The notes beneath the pieces are model-generated. The model was not told the DNA's origin, searched no databases, and saw nothing but the letters and a program-made list of their open reading frames with translations. A program made the position numbers and the translations under genes. Shown one piece after another: positions 1 to 5,871 of a stretch of 6,297 bases of DNA (its first letter is position 1; each line of letters opens with the position of its first letter). The DNA comes from Myxococcales bacterium (GTDB taxonomy: Bacteria; Myxococcota_A; Bradymonadia; Bradymonadales; Bradymonadaceae): contig SKNI01000678.1 in assembly GCA_007120615.1 (NCBI GenBank), positions 1 through 6,297 of the forward strand, written 5' to 3'.

Positions 1-3000
1 CGAGAAGTCCGCGCCGTCGCCCGCCTCGATCACCCCGCCATCGTGCGAGTTCTGGACTGCGGCGAGGTCACCGAAGAGGCCGCCGAAAAGAGCGGTGCAA
101 AGATCCCGGCTCGCAGTCCCTACCTGGTCATGGAGTTGGCCACCGGCACCCTTCGCGATTTCTCCAGACACGTTAACCGCTGGCCCCCGGCTCGTACGAT
201 CTTGCTTCGAATCCTCGATGCCCTGGCCCATGCCCATGCTCGCGGGGTGATCCACCGGGATCTCAAACCCGAGAATGTCCTGGTCGTTCCCGGCCCCGAA
301 GGACCCAGGCTGAAGTTGGCCGACTTCGGACTGGCCCACGCCTACCAACACCCCGACGCCGAGCTGGACTCCGATTCCGTCTCCGGAACCCCCCGGTTTA
401 TGGCACCCGAACAAATTCTGGGGCAATGGCGAGATCAGGGTCCCTGGACCGATCTTTACGCCGTGGGTTGTCTGGCCTACTGGCTGGTCAGCGGAAAGCC
501 GCCCTACTCCGGCGCAGACACCAAAGAGATCCTCGCCGGTCACCTGCAGAGCGCTCTTCCACTGCTTCAAACATCAAACGAGCTCCCCGAGGGCACCCAC
601 CAGTTTTTCGCTCGGCTTCTGGCCAAAGCTCCAGGTGACAGGTTCCAACTGGCCTCCGACGCCGCTTTCACCCTGAGCACCCTCCACCAACAAGATGAAG
701 CTCCCGAGCCCGAACCGATCACCTTCAGGACCACACTTCCCGCGCTGCCATCGAATATCTCGTCCGCTACCTCTTCCGAAAACACCCGTCTTGGCCCGGA
801 GGATATGACGATACTCCTCTCCGAGACCATCTCCCTTCCCGATTTTGACGGTGAATTAGCAGCCCCTTCTCGAACCGCGGGCAATATGAAGCTGCCGCCG
901 ATTCCCACCACCTGGGAGCGAATTCGAGAGGACCAGAACACCGGCGCCGATCACCTCCGAGGCGTGGGGCTGGGACTCTACGGACTGCGTCAACTTCCAC
1001 TGGTCGCACGAATCGGCGAACGAGACGCCCTGTGGGAAGCCCTGAGCCTGGTTTATAGCACCGGCGAGAGCCTCTGCATCTCGCTTGCCGGCACCATGGG
1101 GGTTGGCAAAACCCGACTCGCCGAATGGCTCGCGGAACGGGCGTCGGAGGTGGGCTCCGCACAGGTGACCCAGGCCCGCCACAGCCCCATCGAGGCCAAC
1201 GGGCACGGACTGGCCACGGTGGTCACTAACCGCCTTCGCTGCCACGGAATGTCCACTGACTCCATCATCTCCCGGGTGACGAGCTATTACGCTCGCTCCG
1301 GACCACTCGACGCCGATGATCTCCAGGACTGCACCGCCATCACCGCTCTGGTCGCCCCGATCTGCGATTCCGAATACGACCCCGAGAAAGCTCGGGTCCA
1401 TTTTTCGTCTCCCCGCGAGCGCTACGCCCTGGTCGCTCGCTTTCTGGCCCGCACCGCCGACGCCCGCCCCCTGATTCTACTGCTCGACGACGTCCAATGG
1501 GGACACGACACCCTCCAATTTCTGAAATTTCTGCTCGCTGATTTCGACGAACCACTGTCGATTCTGGCGGTGCTCACCGTTCGCGACGACGTCCTCGATT
1601 CCCGGTCTCTGGAAGCCCGGGCGTTGCTCGAACTCCAAGAGACACCGGGGTTCGAGACCCTCGAGGTGGCTCCGCTGACCGAAAACGATCACCGCCGCCT
1701 GGTGAGCACCCTTCTGGGACTGGACACCCAACTCGTGGAGGAGGTCGTAGAGCGAACCCGGGGAAATCCCCTCTTCGCCGTCCAACTCGTGGGCGACTGG
1801 GTGGAGCGTGGGATCCTCATCCCCACCCCGTCGGGCTTCGCCCTCAAGACCGGAGCCAGCGCCCGACTGCCCGCCGATATTGATCATCTCCTTACGAATC
1901 GAATCGAGGCCATCGCCAAACGACTCGCCCCCGACCACTCCGAAGAGGTCTGGATAGCTCTGGAAGTGGCCGCCGCCCTCGGTCATGAAGTCGATCTTCG
2001 CGAATGGAAAGCAGCCTGCGCCATCCCTGGCATCACCATCCCCCGGAACCTTGTAGAAGCCCTCACCCTCGCAAGGCTTGCGACCTCCGAGAAGTTTCGA
2101 TTCAGCTTTCTCCACGGCGCCATCCGAGAGAGTCTGGAGCATCACGCCCGCAAGGCTAACCGCTGGGAGGACCACCACGAATTATGCGCCACCGCTCTGG
2201 AAAAACTCTATCCTCCCCGGACCCGGTGGCTCTCCTCCAGAATCGGTCGCCACCTCCTCCGCGGACAACGCTGGGAGGCCGCCCTCAAGCCGCTCCTCAC
2301 CGGCGCCGATGAAGCCCGGGTCGCCAGCGAATTCTCTCGCGCCTACGACCTCTTCGATCGCCATCTCGAAGCCGTGGAGCAGGCCGACACCGAGCACGCT
2401 TTCGACCTGCGCGCGTTGAACACCGTTCGTCGCACACGGACCCTCATCAAACAAAATCACCTCACCGAAGCTGCCGACCAACTGGCCACTCTCAAAGACA
2501 GAGGGCTTTCCCCTTTTGTGGAATGTGAGCGTCTCTTCGCCCTGGGAACCCTCGCTCGCGCTCGAGGCGCCGTCCGCGAAGGCATCGAGTTATCCCAACG
2601 ATTCATCGAACTCCACGCCTTAATTGACCCCGATGACCCCCTTGCAGAACACTCCTCGGCGGCACATAGCGTAGGACTCGCCAAAGCCATTACCTTACAG
2701 GCCGACCTCCATCATACCGCCGGTCATATCGACGAGGCTCTGACCCTCTCTCGCGAAGGCGCAAGTCATTGCACCAACTCTCCTCACGACATGGCCGCGA
2801 TTTGCTTACAGATGGGCAATATCGTCGCCGCCCTGGGAGACTTCGACCGCTCCCTCAAATGGCTCAACGACGGTCGCAAAGCCTACGAAGAAGTCGGCGA
2901 CCGCTACGGAATCGCCCAGATCGAAAATAGCTTCGGCGAACTTTATCGGATGACCGATCGTCCCGGCGAAGCGCTCGGCCACTACGAGAAGGCCTTCAAC

Positions 3001-3411
3001 ATCCTCACCCGTGTGGGGGTCACCCAACTGGGAACCGTCCGCTTTAATATCGCGATGTGCCTGGTAGAAGCCAAAAACTTTCAGAAAGCCCGCCGCTATT
3101 TCGAAGAGGTCCACCAGGCGCTCATCACCTCCGGCAGCGACGGCTATCTGGGCCTGACTCACACCGCCCTGATGACCTGCGCCGCCGCCGATGGCGACTG
3201 GGACTTGTGGCAAAACCACCTCGACAACGCCCGCAAAAATATTGAAGAGACCGGCCTGACCATCCCGGACATCGCCATCCTCTACGCCGTGGCCATGGAC
3301 CTTACCGCCACGGCCGGCCGCCCCGACGACGCCGAACTCCTCGGGGAGTTGGCCCGCGAACAATGGACCCGCCTGCAACGTCCCGACAAAGCAGCGGAGG
3401 TCTTCCGGTGA
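1..3411 (+). CDS. Ser/Thr protein kinase - AAA/STAND ATPase - TPR fusion protein, 5' partial
   Basis: The frame is open from the first base, so the true start lies upstream; the GTG at 43 falls inside the kinase fold and is not the start. Counting residues from base 1 (1136 in window), Glu2 sits where the alpha-C glutamate is expected. The hinge is YLVME (41-45). The catalytic loop HRDLKPEN (85-92) has Asp87, Lys89 and Asn92; DFG is at 108-110 and APE at 135-137. The visible kinase half therefore looks active, though the Gly loop and beta-3 Lys are off-window. A Thr/Ser/Pro-rich linker (about 231-335) leads to an AAA_16/STAND ATPase with Walker A GTMGVGKT (364-371), Walker B LILLLDDVQW (491-500) and a GNPLF motif (588-592). 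From about 750 to the end it is helical and TPR-like, with clearest units near 932-969, 971-1007 and 1011-1044. This architecture is known for large myxobacterial signalling kinases. It is probably cytoplasmic; no membrane segment is seen. Substrate unknown. Confidence 0.93.
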   Translation, partial: REVRAVARLDHPAIVRVLDCGEVTEEAAEKSGAKIPARSPYLVMELATGTLRDFSRHVNRWPPARTILLRILDALAHAHARGVIHRDLKPENVLVVPGPEGPRLKLADFGLAHAYQHPDAELDSDSVSGTPRFMAPEQILGQWRDQGPWTDLYAVGCLAYWLVSGKPPYSGADTKEILAGHLQSALPLLQTSNELPEGTHQFFARLLAKAPGDRFQLASDAAFTLSTLHQQDEAPEPEPITFRTTLPALPSNISSATSSENTRLGPEDMTILLSETISLPDFDGELAAPSRTAGNMKLPPIPTTWERIREDQNTGADHLRGVGLGLYGLRQLPLVARIGERDALWEALSLVYSTGESLCISLAGTMGVGKTRLAEWLAERASEVGSAQVTQARHSPIEANGHGLATVVTNRLRCHGMSTDSIISRVTSYYARSGPLDADDLQDCTAITALVAPICDSEYDPEKARVHFSSPRERYALVARFLARTADARPLILLLDDVQWGHDTLQFLKFLLADFDEPLSILAVLTVRDDVLDSRSLEARALLELQETPGFETLEVAPLTENDHRRLVSTLLGLDTQLVEEVVERTRGNPLFAVQLVGDWVERGILIPTPSGFALKTGASARLPADIDHLLTNRIEAIAKRLAPDHSEEVWIALEVAAALGHEVDLREWKAACAIPGITIPRNLVEALTLARLATSEKFRFSFLHGAIRESLEHHARKANRWEDHHELCATALEKLYPPRTRWLSSRIGRHLLRGQRWEAALKPLLTGADEARVASEFSRAYDLFDRHLEAVEQADTEHAFDLRALNTVRRTRTLIKQNHLTEAADQLATLKDRGLSPFVECERLFALGTLARARGAVREGIELSQRFIELHALIDPDDPLAEHSSAAHSVGLAKAITLQADLHHTAGHIDEALTLSREGASHCTNSPHDMAAICLQMGNIVAALGDFDRSLKWLNDGRKAYEEVGDRYGIAQIENSFGELYRMTDRPGEALGHYEKAFNILTRVGVTQLGTVRFNIAMCLVEAKNFQKARRYFEEVHQALITSGSDGYLGLTHTALMTCAAADGDWDLWQNHLDNARKNIEETGLTIPDIAILYAVAMDLTATAGRPDDAELLGELAREQWTRLQRPDKAAEVFR
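691..1017 (+). other. Disordered Thr/Ser/Pro-rich linker between kinase and ATPase domains
   Basis: About 105 residues between the end of the kinase fold and the ATPase entry motif (VARIGERDAL, similar to the VGRExE start of AAA_16 domains). The segment is rich in Pro, Thr, Ser and acidic residues and has no evident fold. Several threonines lie in acidic surroundings, for example EDMTILLSETISLPDFD, whose threonines could be autophosphorylation sites. That role is inference only. Confidence 0.55.
1090..1113 (+). other. Walker A motif of the kinase-fused ATPase
   Basis: Encodes GTMGVGKT, matching GxxxxGK[ST] exactly. It lies about 30 residues after the VARIGERD entry motif, as expected for AAA_16/STAND ATPases. 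The matching Walker B (LILLLDDVQW, acidic pair at 1486-1491) follows about 125 residues later. With both motifs intact, ATP binding by this domain is likely. Confidence 0.9.
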
Positions 3412-3454
3412 CCTCGCCAGCGAGCCACGAAACGAGCGTAGCCGTCGAAGTCCG
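3412..3454. other. Convergent intergenic gap, no clear terminator
   Basis: These 43 bp separate the stop codons of two converging genes. A 4-bp stem (CTCG at 3413-3416 with CGAG at 3421-3424) and a second 4-bp stem (TCCG/CGGA at 3451-3464, running into the lipoprotein gene's 3' end) can be drawn. Neither is followed by a T tract on either strand, so no intrinsic terminator is called. Termination here may be Rho-dependent or lie inside the coding ends. Confidence 0.6.
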
Positions 3455-5086
3455 TCAGTTCGGAAACCCCGACGTGATGCTGTCGTAGATCGTCAACTCC
3501 TCGCTGGGCCAATCGATATCGGCGACGTGCCAGAATTGCCAATTCGTCATTCGACGACGCTTCAACTCCAGACGTAAATCGCCGTGGATATAGATCCGCA
3601 CCGTCGAGAAGCTCTCCCCGTAGCCGTGGTCCGAGAAATAATAGGCCCCTACCGAGTAGGTCGTCCCGTTCTCCGGAATCAGCAAGTTGATATTCTCCGG
3701 TCCCCACCCGTGGATCTCATCGATGTCGAGGCGGGGGTTCATATCGTTGTTGTTGGGATCACCCCAGTTGGGATTCATATTGAGCCAATAGCAATCGTCG
3801 GGGCTGGAATTCCACTCTCCCCCCTCGCGAAGAAAGTGCAGATCCATATCGGCCCCGGAGTTATTGGTCCGACTGGGGTCATTGGGCGTATCCCACACCA
3901 ACTGAAGGTGAATGGCGTCGCCGGAGACGGAGTCCACTCGCATTCGCGCCGGTTCACAGGAACGAGTCCCCTCATCATCATAGACGTGCAACTCCACTTC
4001 ATAGGAGCCGGAGAGTTCCAGATAGAGATCGTTGTGGACTGTATTTCCGCTCTGAGACAACTCCACCACCGTATCGTCGGGCCGTGATACCAGCGACCAC
4101 TGATATTCCACGATCGAGGCCCCCCCGAACGCCACGCTCTGCGATCCGTCAAAGCCCACCGTCTCCAGTGGCCTTCCCTGCATCGAAGCCTGGGGCGCGG
4201 CCAGAGCGGTGTCATTGTTGGAGACTCCGTAAATGATCGCCTCCGGACAGGCCGGCGGTGTTCCCTCTCCTTCCAGCGCCAACTGCACCTCCGGGTTGAT
4301 CTCATCTTCGCTCAGGATGGTCATCTGCCCGTTATAGGAGCGCACTTCCTGAGGTCGAAACTCCACCGGAATCAACACCGACTCCCCGGCCTGGATCGTC
4401 CTGGGATTGCCTGCCAGATCATTGGCATTAGCCAGACGAAACCCCGAATCCCCTTCGAAACCTTCGATCTCCACCGTGGCTTCCAAAGTCTCGCTGCAAT
4501 TGGTCACCATGACCGGCCGCTCCACTCTCTCTCCACGAACCACCGAGCCGAAACGAAGCCTCGTGAAGGGCTCCACGATCACGCAGGGAAGATCCACATT
4601 GGCCAATAAAGCGATCTCAAATTCCGGAGTCTTCGGGTCATTGGAAAATACCGTCAATGAACCCCGTCGCGGCTCTTCATCGAGGGCTCTATATCCGACC
4701 TCCAACACCAAACTCTGTCCCGGGGAAAGCATTCGCGGGGGACCGTCGAGAAACTCGGGAAAGTCCAACTCGAAGGGACCGTCGACGACGAAATCATTCA
4801 ACTCCAGGCTCGTTCGACCTATATTGGTCAACACTCCCTGGCGAAACGCCTCCTCACCAACCTCCAGCCCCAGAAATAAGAGGCGATCCGGCCCCTCGAT
4901 CTCCGGCTCCCCATCAAATTCATAGGGGTGCATATCGCGGGGCTCGAAGAAATCTCTCTCTTCCAGATCGGTCTCGGAGCATCCCGGACAACCGGCCAGA
5001 GAAAACCCGACCAACAAAAGGATCCATCCCATCCAACGGTAGATATTGATTCCCGGTGATCTATGCATTCGTCGTCCGATGGTCAT
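3455..5086 (-). CDS. Large lipoprotein with two ASH-like domains, a PKD-like domain and a DUF2135-like C-terminus
   Basis: 543 residues. A signal peptide with a hydrophobic stretch at about 20-32 ends in the lipobox SLAGC, so Cys33 is the predicted lipidated residue and the mature protein is envelope-anchored. A second Cys (36) follows in CPGC. Residues about 66-165 and 168-275 are two beta-sandwich ASH/choice-of-anchor D-like repeats (LTNIGRTSLEL; GSLTVFSNDP; LEGEG end). Residues about 278-386 look PKD-like (FDGSQS, EYQWSLVSRPD, GSYEVELHVYDDEG). Residues about 390-541 resemble DUF2135/YfaP-like domains of myxobacterial surface proteins (LVWDTPNDP, GADMDLHF, LDIDEIHGWGPENINL, TVRIYIHGDL, DWPS). 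The ATG at 5086 has a weak upstream GGAA; the ATG at 5068 (Met7) is also possible and would still leave a working signal peptide. No enzymatic motif is seen. A structural, adhesive or cargo-binding surface role is inference from the domains. Confidence 0.9.
   Translation of the reverse strand: MTIGRRMHRSPGINIYRWMGWILLLVGFSLAGCPGCSETDLEERDFFEPRDMHPYEFDGEPEIEGPDRLLFLGLEVGEEAFRQGVLTNIGRTSLELNDFVVDGPFELDFPEFLDGPPRMLSPGQSLVLEVGYRALDEEPRRGSLTVFSNDPKTPEFEIALLANVDLPCVIVEPFTRLRFGSVVRGERVERPVMVTNCSETLEATVEIEGFEGDSGFRLANANDLAGNPRTIQAGESVLIPVEFRPQEVRSYNGQMTILSEDEINPEVQLALEGEGTPPACPEAIIYGVSNNDTALAAPQASMQGRPLETVGFDGSQSVAFGGASIVEYQWSLVSRPDDTVVELSQSGNTVHNDLYLELSGSYEVELHVYDDEGTRSCEPARMRVDSVSGDAIHLQLVWDTPNDPSRTNNSGADMDLHFLREGGEWNSSPDDCYWLNMNPNWGDPNNNDMNPRLDIDEIHGWGPENINLLIPENGTTYSVGAYYFSDHGYGESFSTVRIYIHGDLRLELKRRRMTNWQFWHVADIDWPSEELTIYDSITSGFPN
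3464..3919 (-). other. DUF2135/YfaP-like C-terminal domain of the lipoprotein
   Basis: Residues about 390-541 of the lipoprotein. The order of elements is LVWDTPNDP, GADMDLHF, DDCYW, an Asn/Asp-rich segment WGDPNNNDMNP, LDIDEIHGWGPENINL, YSVGAYYFSDHGYG, TVRIYIHGDLRLEL and a WPS ending. From memory this matches a domain that recurs at the C-terminus of PKD- or ASH-containing secreted proteins of myxobacteria. The Asp/Asn-rich loop could bind calcium, which is speculative. Domain boundaries are approximate. Confidence 0.55.
4988..4999 (-). other. Lipobox (signal peptidase II site)
   Basis: Encodes LAGC (residues 30-33) at the end of the hydrophobic segment WILLLVGFS, a textbook lipobox. Cys33 would be lipidated. 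The next residue is Pro rather than Asp, so the Enterobacteria-type inner-membrane retention rule is not met, if that rule applies in this organism. Confidence 0.85.
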
Positions 5087-5096
5087 TTCGTTTCCA

Positions 5097-5126
5097 TTGA
5101 ATCAAGGATCTTATCTTTTGTATAAC
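5097..5126 (+). promoter_or_regulatory. Candidate sigma70-type promoter for the PEGA lipoprotein operon
   Basis: TTGAAT at 5097-5102 (4 of 6 to TTGACA), an 18-bp spacer, then TATAAC at 5121-5126 (5 of 6 to TATAAT). Transcription would begin near 5133 and give a leader of about 180 nt before the ATG at 5314. The match may be by chance in an AT-rich stretch. Confidence 0.35.
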
Positions 5127-5303
5127 AAATCAGGCGGTGCTGACGTCTCCCGCGCATCGACAAGACAAAGCAATATTCGCGCCAACCTCAATGAGCCTGC
5201 TCCATTGCAATAAAAATAGGGTTCCTTTCTATCAGAACGCTGGTAGTCTTCGGTCTCCCACACCACTAATGGTAGGTTTATACACCATATCGGTTTCTGC
5301 ACC

Positions 5304-5307
5304 GGGA
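5304..5307 (+). promoter_or_regulatory. Candidate ribosome binding site for the PEGA lipoprotein
   Basis: GGGA ends 6 nt before the ATG at 5314. It is a short but acceptably placed Shine-Dalgarno core. No comparable site precedes the next in-frame ATG at 5353, which is why 5314 is preferred as the start. Confidence 0.4.
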
Positions 5308-5313
5308 TGAAAT

Positions 5314-5871
5314 ATGCCACATCAAAAAACTAACGCCTCTCCACAAAAAATCATGGCCCCGGCCATCAGGAGCGCGGACGTCCCCGTCCGCATCCAACAA
5401 AAAGCGCCTTTCACAACGTGCAACCAGGTACGTCCGCTCTCCAATCGATTTTGCAATCTCGGAACCTGTGCCCTTATAGTGACCTTGTTGATGACATTGA
5501 TTTTGGCGGGATGCACTGCTGTACAGAGCGTCCCATCGGGGGTGGGTGATGGAGAGTCCCTTCTGGAATTGCAGGTCTTTCCGTCGACCGCCGAGATCTA
5601 TATTGATGATGATTATCAGGGCGTTGTGGAAGGTTGGCGCGATCAGATCATGCCTATAAAGTCTGGACAGCGGCGACTGGAGTTGAGAGCCGACGGCTAT
5701 ATCTCTCAACGCTTCGATCTGGACGTCGAAGAAGGACAACACTTGACCCTTCGGGCTCGATTGGAGTCAACTATCGATCTCTCCGCCCCCGATGAGCAAA
5801 CGCCTGAGCCCCAGCGCGATCCACTTCAGGCCCCCGAACACCCTGGCGTTCCGGACTCGAGATCCCGATGA
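5314..5871 (+). CDS. Small PEGA-domain lipoprotein with a long N-terminal extension
   Basis: 185 residues. A hydrophobic segment (about 51-65) ends in the lipobox LAGC, giving Cys67 as the lipidation site. Residues about 82-150 form a PEGA domain: LLELQVFPSTAEIYIDDDYQG, then GQRRLELRADGYISQRFDLDVEEGQ, the usual pattern of a small beta-sandwich found in surface and wall-associated proteins. The tail (153-185) is Pro/Glu/Gln-rich and probably disordered. The n-region before the hydrophobic core is about 50 residues, far longer than usual for a lipoprotein, and is encoded over a cluster of inverted repeats. No better start is available: ATG 5353 lacks a ribosome site, and GTG 5479 or ATG 5491 would leave no basic n-region. 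The stop overlaps the next gene's ATG. Envelope location is well supported; the binding partner is unknown. Confidence 0.83.
   Translation: MPHQKTNASPQKIMAPAIRSADVPVRIQQKAPFTTCNQVRPLSNRFCNLGTCALIVTLLMTLILAGCTAVQSVPSGVGDGESLLELQVFPSTAEIYIDDDYQGVVEGWRDQIMPIKSGQRRLELRADGYISQRFDLDVEEGQHLTLRARLESTIDLSAPDEQTPEPQRDPLQAPEHPGVPDSRSR
5353..5442. repeat. Cluster of inverted repeats with two alternative pairings
   Basis: Three structures can be read directly. ATGGCC (5353-5358) and GGCCAT (5361-5366) form a 6-bp palindrome around CC. GCGGACG (5374-5380) and CGTCCGC (5385-5391) form a perfect 7-bp hairpin with a TCCC loop. A longer imperfect repeat pairs 5369-5384 with 5427-5442, 14 of 16 positions complementary, using a second CGTCCGC copy at 5431-5437. 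The same GCGGACG arm can thus pair with either CGTCCGC copy, but not both. No T tract follows, so it is not a simple terminator. It could be a REP/MITE-like dispersed element or an RNA switch; both are inference. Confidence 0.6.
5503..5514 (+). other. Lipobox of the PEGA lipoprotein
   Basis: Encodes LAGC (residues 64-67) directly after the hydrophobic run ALIVTLLMTLI. Cys67 is the predicted lipidated residue and the following residue is Thr, compatible with outer-membrane sorting under the Enterobacteria-type rule. The motif anchors the choice of reading frame even though the start codon is less certain. Confidence 0.85.

Larger units (their letters stand above)
5087..5313. other. Divergent intergenic spacer, AT-richer than the flanking genes
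   Basis: 227 bp between the starts of the minus-strand lipoprotein and the plus-strand PEGA lipoprotein. Base composition is visibly more AT-rich than the genes. It holds one plausible rightward promoter (5097-5126) and an interrupted inverted repeat CAATG/CATTG (5189-5207) with no T tract. No convincing leftward -35/-10 pair was found, although the leftward gene must be transcribed from here or beyond. A 69-codon minus-strand open frame (5111-5320) shows no coding character. Confidence 0.7.

Noticed and set aside
43..45. GTG as the start of the kinase gene
   Set aside because: The frame continues upstream to base 1 with conserved kinase alpha-C sequence (REVRAVARLDHPAIV), so the GTG is an internal valine codon.
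1477..2178. 233-codon open frame on the minus strand, with several similar antisense frames (567-1401, 2182-2690, 2806-3378)
   Set aside because: They lie entirely opposite the kinase-ATPase-TPR gene, which has unmistakable domain motifs. Their translations are rich in Gly/Arg/Glu with no recognisable motif, as expected of antisense frames in GC-rich coding DNA.
3413..3424. Short hairpin CTCG-CCAG-CGAG considered as a convergent-gene terminator
   Set aside because: Only a 4-bp stem and no T tract on either strand.
3584..4087. 167-codon plus-strand frame rich in Ile/Val/Gly (and others at 4407-5049) opposite the ASH/PKD lipoprotein
   Set aside because: Antisense shadows of a gene with clear domain order and lipobox; no independent coding features.
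5189..5207. Inverted repeat CAATG/CATTG with an internal AGC/GCT continuation, considered as a terminator or operator
   Set aside because: The stem needs a bulge and leaves almost no loop, and there is an A-rich rather than T-rich run on the plus side. Likely chance in AT-rich sequence.
5111..5320. 69-codon minus-strand frame in the intergenic spacer
   Set aside because: It ends only 24 bp before the lipoprotein start, but shows no Shine-Dalgarno signal, no motif and an odd composition. It cannot be supported as a gene, though a small unknown protein is not excluded.
5278..5742. 154-codon minus-strand frame across the PEGA lipoprotein
   Set aside because: The plus strand shows a lipobox and a PEGA domain here. 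The minus frame has no domain, no signal peptide and no ribosome site.
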